A stretch of DNA of 64,000 nucleotides from Chryseobacterium sp. 7 (GCF_003663845.1 NZ_RCCA01000001.1:4278001-4342000), one strand, 5' to 3'. Shown: positions 45,030 through 53,682, numbered from the stretch's first letter. Numbers and translations are program-made. Notes: generated from the sequence alone by a model not told the origin.

Positions 45030-45674
45030 ATGAAAAAAATAATCAAAAATATTTTTAAAATTTTCCTGCTTCTTCTTGTTGCAGGAATTATTTTTATTGC
45101 CTGGGCAAATTACAGCATTAAAAAGGACAGCGAACCGTTTGTTTCCTATAATATTGCTGATGTACCGGAAGCAAAAACAGGGTTGTTATTGGGAACCGGA
45201 AAAGTACTGAGCGATGGCAGCCCTAACGCTTATTTCTATAACAGAATTAAAGCCGCTGCAGATTTGTTTAAAAGCAGAAAAATACAGTATATCATTGTAA
45301 GCGGTGACAACAGTACCAAAGATTATAACGAACCTGAAGACATGCAGCTGGCATTGATGCAGAACGGAGTTCCACAGGATAAAATCATTATGGATCACGC
45401 AGGATTCAGAACGCTGGATTCTGTGGTAAGAGCAAAAGATATTTTCAGTCAGACAAAGCTGATCATCATCTCTCAGAAATTTCACAACGAAAGAGCTGTT
45501 TTTCTAGCCAGAAAAAATGGAATGGAAGCCTTTGGCTACAATGCAGCGGATGTGAATAAATATGCAGGGTTAAAAACCAATCTGAGAGAGTATCTAGCAA
45601 AAGCCAAGGCCTATTGGGATCTTCTTTTTGGTGTAGAACCGAAATTTGGAGGAGAAAAGATTGTAATTCCTTAG
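45030..45674 (+). CDS. SanA/YdcF-like DUF218 protein
   Basis: A 214-residue protein: an N-terminal TM anchor (FKIFLLLLVAGIIFIAWANY) and a DUF218 domain (LLLGTGKVLSDGSPNAYFYNRI, YIIVSGDNS, IIISQKFHNERAVFLARKNG). The SanA-type envelope role (vancomycin resistance or barrier) is known in E. coli; here it is unproven. It lies 15 nt after lspA. Confidence 0.85.
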   Translation: MKKIIKNIFKIFLLLLVAGIIFIAWANYSIKKDSEPFVSYNIADVPEAKTGLLLGTGKVLSDGSPNAYFYNRIKAAADLFKSRKIQYIIVSGDNSTKDYNEPEDMQLALMQNGVPQDKIIMDHAGFRTLDSVVRAKDIFSQTKLIIISQKFHNERAVFLARKNGMEAFGYNAADVNKYAGLKTNLREYLAKAKAYWDLLFGVEPKFGGEKIVIP

Positions 45675-45680
45675 TTTTTT

Positions 45681-45702
45681 AACCACAGATTACCACAGAT
45701 GA
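45681..45702. repeat. Short dispersed repeat, ACCACAGAT motif (copy 1)
   Basis: AACCACAGATTACCACAGAT with an internal duplication of ACCACAGAT. A second instance is at 49844-49874. Confidence 0.5.
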
Positions 45703-45823
45703 TTGAGGAAAGATAGATTGATTATTTTGGATTGATAGGTTTTGGTTGAAGCCAATGGACGGGTTGTTCATTTAAAGTAGCTGAGCTAAAGGCCATCCCC
45801 TGTTGAATTTTAAATGACAACAT

Positions 45824-45855
45824 CTTTTATCTTTTATCTTTTATCTTTTATCTTT
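45824..45855 (+). repeat. Heptanucleotide tandem repeat upstream of trpS
   Basis: Four exact copies of CTTTTAT (45824-45851) plus a partial fifth, ending about 22 nt before the trpS -7 box (45877), i.e. at the expected -33 region. Confidence 0.85.
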
Positions 45856-45876
45856 CGTTTTTCTCCGCAAACCTCG

Positions 45877-45884
45877 TAAATTTG
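45877..45884 (+). promoter_or_regulatory. -7 box of trpS
   Basis: TAAATTTG 36 nt before the ATG; the -33 position has no TTG but lies just 3' of the CTTTTAT repeat. Confidence 0.6.
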
Positions 45885-45919
45885 CTATTCATTAATTTTT
45901 AAATATAAATTTTAAACAA

Positions 45920-46888
45920 ATGTCAAGAATTCTTACCGGCATTCAAGCCACCGGAACACCCCATCTTGGAAACCTATTGGGGGCTATTATTCCTGCTATT
46001 GAACTATCCAAGCAGGAAGGAAATGAATCATTTTTATTTATTGCGAATCTTCATACGCTTACGCAGATTAAAGATGCGCAGACTTTAAGACAAAATACCT
46101 ACGAGATTGCTGCGGCTTGGCTTGCTTGTGGATTAGATACTGAAAAAACATATTTCTACAGACAAAGTGATATCGCTGAAACCTGTGAACTTTCTTGGCA
46201 TTTATCATGTTTTTTTCCTTATCAAAGATTAACACTGGCTCATTCATTTAAGGATAAGGCAGACAGGCTGCAGGATGTGAATGCTGGACTGTTTACTTAC
46301 CCTATTTTGATGGCAGCTGATATTTTACTGTATGATGCTGAAATTGTACCTGTAGGAAAGGATCAGCTTCAGCACCTGGAATTTGCAAGAGATGTAGCTT
46401 CAAGGTTCAACAACCAGATGGGTGAAATTCTTGTATTGCCACAATCTGAACTTCAGGAAGACACAAAGTATGTCCCTGGAACAGACGGCCAGAAAATGTC
46501 AAAATCAAGAGGAAATATCATCAATATTTTCTTACCTGAAAAGGAACTGAAAAAACAGGTAATGAGTATTGAATCAGATTCGAAATCTTTAGAAGAACCT
46601 AAAGATCCTGAAACCGATAAAACATTCCAGATTTATCAGCTTGTTGCTACACCTGAACAGACTGAGGAATTAAGAGCTAAGTATCTTGCTGGAAACTTCG
46701 GTTACGGACACGCTAAGAAAGAATTGCTTGATCTTATCCTGGTACGTTTTGAAAAGGAAAGAGAAACGTTTGCTTATTACATGAACAATCTTGATGAGCT
46801 TGAAGCAAAACTTCAGCAGGGTGCTGAGAAAACCAGACCTATTGCGCTGGAAACTCTTAAAAGAGTAAGAACAAGCTTAGGATTTTAA
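45920..46888 (+). CDS. trpS: Tryptophanyl-tRNA synthetase
   Basis: A 322-residue class I synthetase with TPHLGN (HIGH counterpart) near residue 14, an LLYDAEIVPVGKDQLQHLE region for Trp and ATP binding, and KMSKS (GQKMSKSRGN). It attaches Trp to tRNA. Complete and conserved. Confidence 0.95.
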   Translation: MSRILTGIQATGTPHLGNLLGAIIPAIELSKQEGNESFLFIANLHTLTQIKDAQTLRQNTYEIAAAWLACGLDTEKTYFYRQSDIAETCELSWHLSCFFPYQRLTLAHSFKDKADRLQDVNAGLFTYPILMAADILLYDAEIVPVGKDQLQHLEFARDVASRFNNQMGEILVLPQSELQEDTKYVPGTDGQKMSKSRGNIINIFLPEKELKKQVMSIESDSKSLEEPKDPETDKTFQIYQLVATPEQTEELRAKYLAGNFGYGHAKKELLDLILVRFEKERETFAYYMNNLDELEAKLQQGAEKTRPIALETLKRVRTSLGF

Positions 46889-46907
46889 TGCTGAGTTTTA
46901 AACATAA

Positions 46908-46936
46908 GAAAGCCTTTCGTTTGAAAGGCTTTTTTC
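46908..46936. terminator. Bidirectional terminator between trpS and the sensor kinase
   Basis: AAAGCCTTTC, GTTT loop, GAAAGGCTTTTTT. Confidence 0.9.
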
Positions 46937-46955
46937 ATTTTTATAAAGTATTTTT

Positions 46956-48242
46956 TTAACTGACGTTATTCTTTGTCAGGATAAAATAATGCATCTGATC
47001 TCCGTATTCGTAATTGATATCCCAACCGGGGTATTGTTTGATAATAGTTTTAATGATGGACAACCCCAATCCGGTGGATGTATGGTCTGATCCCTGTTTA
47101 TAGAAACGGTTGAAAATTCTGGTTTTATCCAAAGGTACAGATGCTCCGCTGTTTTGGAAAGTTATCCGGTTATTTTCAACAATGATATTTAAACTCCCTT
47201 CCTGATGGTTATATTTAACTGCATTTTTAAGAAGATTAGACAAGAGAATATCTGCCAGATCCTGATTAAAATCTGCTATAAACTGTCCTTTCTCAATCAT
47301 ATTGACCTCTACTTTTTTAAAAGAAATGAAATCTTCATAATTCTGAACCAATTGAGTGATCATCCCGTTAAAATTGACATCTGATGTTTTATTAAACTGG
47401 CTGTTCTCAATTTTAGAAAGCATTAATAAAGATTTATTTAAGCCTACCATTCTTCTCAGGTCATTCTTTACTTCAGTAAGAAAAGTCAGGTTCTTTTTAT
47501 CAAGATCATCATTCTGAATCATGAGATCAATCTTATTAATGACGATCGCCAAAGGAGTCTGAAGCTCATGGGATGCATTTTCAATAAACTGTTTCTGCTG
47601 GTAGAAAACAAGTTCATTACGCTCAATCATTTCATTGATTTCCACATTCAATTCTTCAAACTCAGTGATTTTATACGTTTGCTTTTCCTGAGAAAACGGA
47701 ATTCCGAACTGATATTTTTTAAGCTTATCCAAAATCCGGTAAAAAGGCCGCATTGCCTTATTCAAAAGATATCCATTGACAGCTACAATACTTATCACCA
47801 AAAGGATATAAAGCACAATTAAAGCAGTTGTAAGATCGTAGATCAGCTCATCTTCTTCTACGGTAGAAGTTCTTATGACAAGTCTCTGCTGCTTTTTGAA
47901 CTGATCAATAAAGTCTGCCTCAAGAACCCTGTATGGCTGGTCTTTATCATCATACTCCATGTAGTACATCTTGTTGTAAAGCCTGCTTTTGTTTTGATAC
48001 TCTTCAGCTTTAATGGGATTGATTTTAAATTCGTTAAATCCAAACTCATTATTGTTCAAAAGCTGAGGATTAAGATAAACAGCCTTAATAATCTGTATCT
48101 TTCTGTCCCTCAAACCATCATCTACGTTATCATGCACTTCATCCAGGATGTAGGCATAAAAGAGACCTGCCCACACCGCTATAATCAGCAGCAGGATCAT
48201 GATCAGGTATTTTATGGTGTAGTATTTTAATGAGCTTTTCAT
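46956..48242 (-). CDS. Two-component sensor histidine kinase
   Basis: A 428-residue kinase: TM1 (about 8-31), a ~105-residue periplasmic loop, TM2 (139-160), a HisKA domain with His225 (ENASHELQTPL) and a HATPase domain (NLLKNAVKYN, SGLGLSIIK). It overlaps the response regulator stop by 1 nt, so it is the cognate pair. The signal is unknown. Confidence 0.92.
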   Translation of the reverse strand: MKSSLKYYTIKYLIMILLLIIAVWAGLFYAYILDEVHDNVDDGLRDRKIQIIKAVYLNPQLLNNNEFGFNEFKINPIKAEEYQNKSRLYNKMYYMEYDDKDQPYRVLEADFIDQFKKQQRLVIRTSTVEEDELIYDLTTALIVLYILLVISIVAVNGYLLNKAMRPFYRILDKLKKYQFGIPFSQEKQTYKITEFEELNVEINEMIERNELVFYQQKQFIENASHELQTPLAIVINKIDLMIQNDDLDKKNLTFLTEVKNDLRRMVGLNKSLLMLSKIENSQFNKTSDVNFNGMITQLVQNYEDFISFKKVEVNMIEKGQFIADFNQDLADILLSNLLKNAVKYNHQEGSLNIIVENNRITFQNSGASVPLDKTRIFNRFYKQGSDHTSTGLGLSIIKTIIKQYPGWDINYEYGDQMHYFILTKNNVS

Positions 48243-48913
48243 CAGATGAATTTATATCCTATTCCGTATACAGCTTGAAAATCAGCTTCTGCATTGAGGT
48301 TTTTTAATTTTTTACGAAGGTTTTTAATCTGAGAATAAATAAAATCCAGACTGTCTGCCTGATCGATATAATCTCCCCAGATCGCTTCTGCCAATGTTGT
48401 CTTTTGTAACGTTTTTCCCGGATGAATTACAAAATAATACAGAAGATCATATTCTTTACGGTTAAGCACGAGCTCTTCATCCCCAACTTTTACCGTTCTG
48501 TTTTCCGGATCAATACTTATATTTTTGTAACGGATGATATTTTCACCATCCTGATTTTTTCTTCTGATCACAGATTTGATCCTCGCCATCAGCTCAGCAA
48601 GATGAAAAGGTTTAGCAAGATAATCATCAGCCCCTATTTCCAGGCCGGCCACCTTATCATCTACAGAATCTTTGGCAGAAAGGATAATCACAGGATCTTT
48701 CTTGTGCATTTTTTTGATCTCTTTCAGCAGATCTATTCCGTTTCCGTCCGGCAGCATAATATCGAGCAAAATACAGTCGTATTCGTAAGAAATAATTTTG
48801 TCCAGCCCGTTGCTGAAATTTTCTGCATACTCTACAATGAAATGTTCTGCTTCCAGAAATTTCTGTACTGTATCTTTCAGTTCGGGTTCATCTTCTACTA
48901 TTAAAATCTTCAT
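48242..48913 (-). CDS. OmpR-family response regulator
   Basis: A 223-residue regulator: receiver domain with phospho-acceptor Asp51 (LLDIMLPDGNG) and Lys of AKPFHL, then a winged-helix DNA-binding domain (NRKEYDLLYYFVIHPGKTL, YSQIKNLRKKL). It is the partner of the downstream kinase. A -7 box lies 42 nt upstream. Confidence 0.93.
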   Translation of the reverse strand: MKILIVEDEPELKDTVQKFLEAEHFIVEYAENFSNGLDKIISYEYDCILLDIMLPDGNGIDLLKEIKKMHKKDPVIILSAKDSVDDKVAGLEIGADDYLAKPFHLAELMARIKSVIRRKNQDGENIIRYKNISIDPENRTVKVGDEELVLNRKEYDLLYYFVIHPGKTLQKTTLAEAIWGDYIDQADSLDFIYSQIKNLRKKLKNLNAEADFQAVYGIGYKFI

Positions 48914-48954
48914 ATTTCTGGATCTATATGTTCTGCTGCTTCATTAATGTATAT

Positions 48955-48962
48955 CAAATATA
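48955..48962 (-). promoter_or_regulatory. -7 box of the two-component operon
   Basis: Minus-strand TATATTTG; no clear -33. Confidence 0.5.
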
Positions 48963-48998
48963 TGAAATTATAAGCGGGAAGAATTGAAGAAAGAGGCA

Positions 48999-49050
48999 GG
49001 AAGCTATATGCATCAACATATTTACGTCCAGCTTCCTACCTCCAGCTTCC
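48999..49050. repeat. Tandem 14-mer with inverted partner, next to a PepSY-like gene
   Basis: TACGTCCAGCTTCC and TACCTCCAGCTTCC follow each other (49023-49050) and end exactly at the stop codon of the next gene. GGAAGCT at 48999-49005 is the inverse, allowing a hairpin. Confidence 0.7.
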
Positions 49051-49251
49051 TTACTTAACAAAGCGTCCGTCTGCATCAAAAACAAGACATAAACCACTCA
49101 TCAGTTGAATTTTATAAGCATTATATTTTCTTTCGATGGAATCAATTACGCTGCAAGGATGATTCCTTGTCAGAAATGAAACCATATTTTTTCTAATCTG
49201 TGCAGAAGAAATCTTTCTTCCGTTGCTGTTTATTAAATTCCAGTTGACCAT
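49051..49251 (-). CDS. Short PepSY-like protein, single repeat
   Basis: A 66-residue protein: SFLTRNHPCSVIDSIERKYNAYKIQLMSGLCLVFDADGRFVK, one PepSY-like (DUF2874) repeat. It has no signal peptide, unlike its two-repeat neighbour, so it may be a truncated paralogue. It starts 35 nt downstream of the neighbour's stop. Confidence 0.6.
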   Translation of the reverse strand: MVNWNLINSNGRKISSAQIRKNMVSFLTRNHPCSVIDSIERKYNAYKIQLMSGLCLVFDADGRFVK

Positions 49252-49286
49252 ATTATTGCTATTTAGTGTTTGTATTCAGTGAAGTA

Positions 49287-49736
49287 TTAATCATCAATCT
49301 TTTTAAAATTCCCGTTTCTGTCGAACTCAAGTTCTAATCCGTTAGAAAGTTCTGCTTTGTAAGACCATCTTTTCTTTTCCACTTTCGTGATATACGTATT
49401 GGGGAAATTTTTAGTGCTGTAATTTCTGATGGATGCAGGGATAAAACCATAGGGAACTTTCTGATGCTTTCCGTCTACTTCCTTCCAGTTTCCATTGCTG
49501 TCAAACTCCATTTTCATTCCATTAGTAAGATATACTTTGTATTCGTCTACACCGTAGATTTCTCTATCTTCTATTGCTGAGCTTACCGGTATTCCTTTAA
49601 AATGGGCAGAAAGAAAAACTTTGGCCGTTTTCGGCAGCTGATTCGCATTAATTGCTCTATCCTGAGCAGAAATATATCCTCCCATCAATAAAAACACAAT
49701 CATTAATACTCCGGTGATTTTCTTTACATTTTTCAT
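49287..49736 (-). CDS. Secreted PepSY-like (DUF2874) protein with two repeats
   Basis: A 149-residue protein with a signal peptide (MKNVKKITGVLMIVFLLMGGYISAQ) and two PepSY-like units (DEYKVYLTNGMKMEFDSNGNW and WSYKAELSNGLELEFDRNGNF). Periplasmic, unknown role. The downstream 66-residue gene is a one-unit relative. Confidence 0.85.
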   Translation of the reverse strand: MKNVKKITGVLMIVFLLMGGYISAQDRAINANQLPKTAKVFLSAHFKGIPVSSAIEDREIYGVDEYKVYLTNGMKMEFDSNGNWKEVDGKHQKVPYGFIPASIRNYSTKNFPNTYITKVEKKRWSYKAELSNGLELEFDRNGNFKKIDD

Positions 49737-49843
49737 ACTATTACATTTTTCTGTTATTATTATGAAGCAAAATTCTTAATCAATTTGGGAAAGAATTAGG
49801 AAAAATGATTTTGATGGAAAATAAGCAAGAGGAAATTTAATTT

Positions 49844-49874
49844 AACCACAGATTGACACAGATGACCACAGATG
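49844..49874. repeat. Short dispersed repeat, ACCACAGAT motif (copy 2)
   Basis: AACCACAGATTGACACAGAT followed by GACCACAGATG; related to 45681-45702. Confidence 0.5.
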
Positions 49875-49919
49875 TTTGTGTCGATTTTTCAAAATGCATG
49901 ATTAGTCCTGAAAATAAAA

Positions 49920-49945
49920 AGCCGCCAAGTTGAACTTAGCGGCTC
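49920..49945 (-). terminator. Terminator of the HAD phosphatase gene
   Basis: Minus strand AGCCGCTAAGTT, CA loop region, AACTTGGCGGCT, then TTTTTATTTT. One mismatch. Confidence 0.8.
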
Positions 49946-49967
49946 TTTATTAGATTTTTGATCTTAT

Positions 49968-50663
49968 TTATAGATATTCTTTGATCTGCTGTAAATGGGT
50001 AATAGCTTTTAAGCCTTCCCTTTGCTTATCTTCTTTATAAACATCAAAGAAGATGGCATCCATTCCAAAGTCTGCAGCTCCCATAGCATCTGCAATCCAA
50101 TCGTCTCCAATCAGGATACTTTCTTCTTTTTTGGCTTCAGAAAGCCCCAACGAGTATTCAAAAATCCTTGGATTAGGTTTTCTCACTCCCACTGCGTCCG
50201 CACTGGTAATTGTTTTAAAATAAGGTGCAATTCCGGACAGCGTACACTTCCTTTCTGTGACCTCCTGAAATCCGTTGGAAATAATGTGTAAGGTATAATT
50301 CTTAGCTTTCAGATATTCCAAAACATCTTCAGCGCCTTCTACCAGTTCGTTATGGCTCACAATATTATCAAGGAAATTTTCTTCAAAATAAAGGGCAAGC
50401 TCTTTATTATCGATTCCAAAATGTTTAAATGAATCATAAAAACGGTGCTCTCTCAAGTACTCTTTGCCAATAATTCCGTCTCTGATCTTTTCCCACAACT
50501 CTTCGTTAATGTCGTGATATACAGAATGAAATTCTTCAAAGTCAATAGCATACTTTGAAGTAATTTCCTGTTTTTCAAAAAGATCTTTGATGGTAAGATA
50601 GGCATTTCTGCGATGATCCCAGAGTGTATTATCCAGGTCAAAAAAAACATGCTGCATTTTCAT
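49968..50663 (-). CDS. YjjG-type HAD hydrolase (nucleotidase-like)
   Basis: A 231-residue HAD phosphatase: motif I FFDLDNTLWDHRRN, IISNGFQEV (motif II), KPNPRIFEYSL (motif III) and ILIGDDWIADAMGA (motif IV). Resembles YjjG noncanonical pyrimidine nucleotidases. I start at 50663 because a TAACTTTG -7 box overlaps the longer frame (50670-50677); MQHV at 50657 is also possible. Confidence 0.85.
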   Translation of the reverse strand: MKMQHVFFDLDNTLWDHRRNAYLTIKDLFEKQEITSKYAIDFEEFHSVYHDINEELWEKIRDGIIGKEYLREHRFYDSFKHFGIDNKELALYFEENFLDNIVSHNELVEGAEDVLEYLKAKNYTLHIISNGFQEVTERKCTLSGIAPYFKTITSADAVGVRKPNPRIFEYSLGLSEAKKEESILIGDDWIADAMGAADFGMDAIFFDVYKEDKQREGLKAITHLQQIKEYL

Positions 50664-50669
50664 ACAGCA

Positions 50670-50677
50670 CAAAGTTA
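50670..50677 (-). promoter_or_regulatory. -7 box of the HAD phosphatase gene
   Basis: Minus-strand TAACTTTG very close to the ATG, implying a very short leader. Confidence 0.45.
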
Positions 50678-50683
50678 ATAATT

Positions 50684-50818
50684 TTAATTTTTTGTAATAG
50701 GATAATTTTTGCTCTTGCTTTTCACAATCTCAAGGCTTTTAGAAAAATTCAGCAAAAAATCAATTGTTTGTTTCTTAGGTTTCAAAGTTTTCACTTTTAA
50801 GGAGTCATTTTTTTTCAT
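50684..50818 (-). CDS. Small protein downstream of the ECF sigma factor
   Basis: A 44-residue frame between the sigma gene and the HAD gene: MKKNDSLKVKTLKPKKQT, then IDFLLNFSKSLEIVKSKSKN. Lys-rich N-terminus and a short amphipathic helix give it a coding look, and such a small ORF next to a sigma gene recalls anti-sigma or other regulatory peptides. No database check was possible. Confidence 0.55.
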   Translation of the reverse strand: MKKNDSLKVKTLKPKKQTIDFLLNFSKSLEIVKSKSKNYPITKN

Positions 50819-50865
50819 AAGCGAAGTATGTTTTCCTTAAAACGTGAAATTTTACAAAATATTAT

Positions 50866-51456
50866 TTATCTGGTTAAGATTATATTGTTTTCATCCATGA
50901 TTTTTCTCAGGTTGATGAGTGCATATCTTACTCTGCCTAAGGTTGTATTAATGCTCATATCTGTATGATCTGCAATTTCTTTAAAACTCAAACCATCAAA
51001 AAATCTCAGTTTGATGACCTCCTGCTGGTTCAATGGCAAAAACTGTAACATTCTCAACAGATCCTCCTGAATCTGATTCGTTACAAGCTGATCTTCAATG
51101 TTTTCAGAAGGTTCTCTGATCAAATCAAAAATAGAGTATTCATCTGTTTCAAAAGTAGTTTCCGAAACTTTGATATTCTTGGCTTTTGACCTGAAATGAT
51201 CGATGATTAAATTATGGGAAATTCTTTTCGCCCAAAGAATAAATTTACCTTCTTCGTTATAGCGTCCTTCTTTCAGCATTACAATAATCTTCATGAATGT
51301 ATCCTGAAAAATATCATTGGCTAAATCTTCATCATTAATTTTGTAAAAAATGAATGTAAAAAGTTCTCTCTGATGTCGGTGAATAAGGGTAGACAATGCG
51401 CCCTCGTCTCCTTTCTGGTAAAGGGAAATTAGTAAACTATCCGATTTTGATTTCAT
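50866..51456 (-). CDS. ECF-type RNA polymerase sigma factor
   Basis: A 196-residue sigma-70 family protein: region 2 (ELFTFIFYKINDEDLANDIFQDTFMKI, WAKRISHNLIIDHFRS) and region 4 (FLPLNQQEVIKLRFFDGLSFKEIADHTDMSINTTLGRVRYAL). I start at 51456 (MKSKSD). No anti-sigma factor with a zinc or TM domain follows; only the 44-residue ORF does. Confidence 0.9.
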   Translation of the reverse strand: MKSKSDSLLISLYQKGDEGALSTLIHRHQRELFTFIFYKINDEDLANDIFQDTFMKIIVMLKEGRYNEEGKFILWAKRISHNLIIDHFRSKAKNIKVSETTFETDEYSIFDLIREPSENIEDQLVTNQIQEDLLRMLQFLPLNQQEVIKLRFFDGLSFKEIADHTDMSINTTLGRVRYALINLRKIMDENNIILTR

Positions 51457-51649
51457 AACTCTTCTCAATATAAATATTTGCAGACAGGCATTCCTCCAGA
51501 TATTTCTTCTGGCCTTTGCTGTATAAACAAAACAGTTCTAAAGTAGAGTCACTTCTATAGGCAGGTACAATTATTATGATGTAAATATAATAATTTTTTA
51601 ATAACTGTTAACCTATTATTAAATTTTATAGAGAAAAATCTAAAAAAAA

Positions 51650-52141
51650 TCATTTAAACATGTCATGAATGAACACGGTAGGGATATTTAATGTAAAATT
51701 AATATTCAATCCTTTCATCTCTTTTCCGTTCAGGCGGGCATCTCCGATAGGGAAAGCATAGCCTCCGGTAAGATCCAGCATTCCAAATAAAGTAACCCCA
51801 ATCTTAGGAGCAATATATTTGGTGGTTCCTTCCAATCCGGCTAAGAAGTAATAAGAATGATAGAAATCTACATTTTTTTCAAAATTAAGAAGAACATCTG
51901 CCTGCAGTTTCGGCATAATGGCAAACTTGGAGTCTGCAACACCCATCAAGGCAGATCCTCCCACTCTGTAAATCACATCATCATTTTTAAGGAAAAGCAG
52001 TTTACCTCCTAGTTCTCCAAAACTTTGGTTCTGGTAGGTATATCCCACACTGATCATTTTATGCATGGTATATTGAGCTTTCACCAAAGTACTTAGCAAA
52101 AACAGAGACAGGACGGCAACTACAGTTCGGAAATTCATCAT
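51650..52141 (-). CDS. Secreted/outer membrane protein of unknown function
   Basis: A 163-residue protein with a signal peptide (MMNFRTVVAVLSLFLLSTLVKAQ) and alternating beta-strand pattern (ISVGYTYQNQSFGELGGKLLFL, YFLAGLEGTTKYIAPKIGVTLFG), like a small beta-barrel. No motif. It is read away from the sigma factor promoter region. Confidence 0.7.
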   Translation of the reverse strand: MMNFRTVVAVLSLFLLSTLVKAQYTMHKMISVGYTYQNQSFGELGGKLLFLKNDDVIYRVGGSALMGVADSKFAIMPKLQADVLLNFEKNVDFYHSYYFLAGLEGTTKYIAPKIGVTLFGMLDLTGGYAFPIGDARLNGKEMKGLNINFTLNIPTVFIHDMFK

Positions 52142-52168
52142 CTTTCTATATTATTAAGGTGTAAAATT

Positions 52169-52203
52169 AAAAAAAACTGCCTTATCCGGAGGTAAAGCAG
52201 TTC
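52169..52203 (-). terminator. Terminator of metK
   Basis: Minus strand AACTGCTTTA, 8-nt loop, TAAGGCAGTT, then TTTTTTTT. Confidence 0.85.
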
Positions 52204-52227
52204 ATTTATTATTCTTTAAAGAGAAAA

Positions 52228-53508
52228 TTAAATTCCAAAAACGGCTTTAATCTCTTCTACTTTGTCTAGTTTTTCCCACGTAAAGAACTCAAGCCCTTTT
52301 AAAGTAAGCTCATTTTTATGTCCTTTGTTGAAGGTTTTATCAGCTATATAGTGCTCTTTACCCATATGTCCGTAAGAAGCTGTTTCCTGATAAATAGGGT
52401 TTCTCAATTTTAAGTTTTGCTCAATAGCATATGGTCTTAAATCAAAAATCTCAGAAACTTTTTTCGCGATATCTCCGTCATGAAGATCTACTTTTGCAGT
52501 TCCGTAAGTGTTGATATATAAACCACAAGGCTCTGCTACTCCAATGGCGTAAGAAACCTGTACCAAAACTTCATCCGCTACTCCTGCAGCCACTAAGTTT
52601 TTAGCAATATGTCTTGTAGCATACGCAGCACTTCTGTCCACTTTAGAAGGATCTTTTCCAGAGAAAGCACCTCCGCCGTGAGCTCCTTTACCACCATAAG
52701 TATCTACAATGATTTTTCTACCTGTAAGACCAGTATCTCCGTGAGGTCCTCCGATGACGAATTTCCCTGTAGGATTGATATGATATTTGATCTGATCATT
52801 AAATAAAGCTTTGATTTCTTCCGTTTGTTGTGCAACAACTCTTGGTACAAGAATATTCTTAATATCCTCACGAATCTTATTTAACATCTCTTCTTCGCTT
52901 CCGAAATCATCATGCTGAGTAGAAACTACAATAGAATCAATTCTGATTGGCTTATGATCATCAGAATACTCAATTGTTACCTGGCTTTTTGCATCTGGAC
53001 GAAGATAAGCAATTTCCTTATTCTCTCTTCTGATTGCGGAAAGTTCTTTAAGAATTGTGTGGGCAAGGTCTAGCGCAAGAGGCATATAGTTAGCCGTCTC
53101 ATTGGTAGCATATCCGAACATCATCCCTTGGTCTCCAGCTCCCTGTGCATTAGCTTTGGCTTCAAATGACTCATCATTTACCGCTCTGTCAACTCCCTGG
53201 TTGATATCAGGTGACTGCTCATGGATGGCAGAGATTACTCCACAAGAATCTCCATTGAACATATACTCTCCTTTTGTATAGCCAATCCCGTTGATTACTT
53301 CTCTGGCAATGGTCTGCACATCCAGGTAAGCATCAGATTTTACTTCTCCTGCCAATACCACCTGTCCGGTAGTTACAAGAGTTTCACATGCTACTTTTGA
53401 GTTTTTATCGTATGCTAAAAAGTGGTCGATTAATGCATCGGAAATTTGGTCTGCAATTTTATCCGGATGTCCTTCTGAAACGGATTCAGATGTAAATAAA
53501 TAAGACAT
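52228..53508 (-). CDS. metK: S-adenosylmethionine synthetase
   Basis: A 426-residue MetK: SEGHPDKIADQISDALI, GAGDQGMMFGYAT (P-loop region) and GGGAFSGKDPSKVDRSAAY. Makes SAM from Met and ATP. Long 5' leader (~135 nt) with a consensus promoter and a SAM-II-like fold. Complete. Confidence 0.96.
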   Translation of the reverse strand: MSYLFTSESVSEGHPDKIADQISDALIDHFLAYDKNSKVACETLVTTGQVVLAGEVKSDAYLDVQTIAREVINGIGYTKGEYMFNGDSCGVISAIHEQSPDINQGVDRAVNDESFEAKANAQGAGDQGMMFGYATNETANYMPLALDLAHTILKELSAIRRENKEIAYLRPDAKSQVTIEYSDDHKPIRIDSIVVSTQHDDFGSEEEMLNKIREDIKNILVPRVVAQQTEEIKALFNDQIKYHINPTGKFVIGGPHGDTGLTGRKIIVDTYGGKGAHGGGAFSGKDPSKVDRSAAYATRHIAKNLVAAGVADEVLVQVSYAIGVAEPCGLYINTYGTAKVDLHDGDIAKKVSEIFDLRPYAIEQNLKLRNPIYQETASYGHMGKEHYIADKTFNKGHKNELTLKGLEFFTWEKLDKVEEIKAVFGI

Positions 53509-53583
53509 ATAATTCTTTTGTTTTTAAAGATTTAAAAATAGTTTTTGTGAAAAATATGAATAGGATTGCCCAGAAAAAAGAAT

Positions 53584-53636
53584 ACTGTTTTAGCATTTTT
53601 TTATAGAGGTTGCAATCAGGTCAAATTTTTCCTCGT
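53584..53636 (-). promoter_or_regulatory. SAM-II-like riboswitch candidate in the metK leader
   Basis: On the minus strand: GAGG ... TTTGACCTGATTGCAACCTC ... AATGCTAAAACAG. This follows the SAM-II order: P1 closed by GAGG/CCTC, the conserved GACC..ATTGCA core, then GCTAAAA and a CAG that can pair with CTG in the loop (pseudoknot). Location in a SAM synthetase leader supports the call. It lies ~75 nt before the ATG, further than usual for SAM-II, so control by RBS capture is unclear. Confidence 0.65.
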
Positions 53637-53648
53637 AATAAACGTTAG

Positions 53649-53682
53649 CAAATTTAAGTACTATTTTCGTAATACTCAAAAA
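53649..53682 (-). promoter_or_regulatory. metK promoter
   Basis: Minus strand -33 TTTTTG (53677-53682), 20-nt spacer, -7 TAAATTTG (53649-53656): a full Bacteroidota consensus. Confidence 0.85.
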
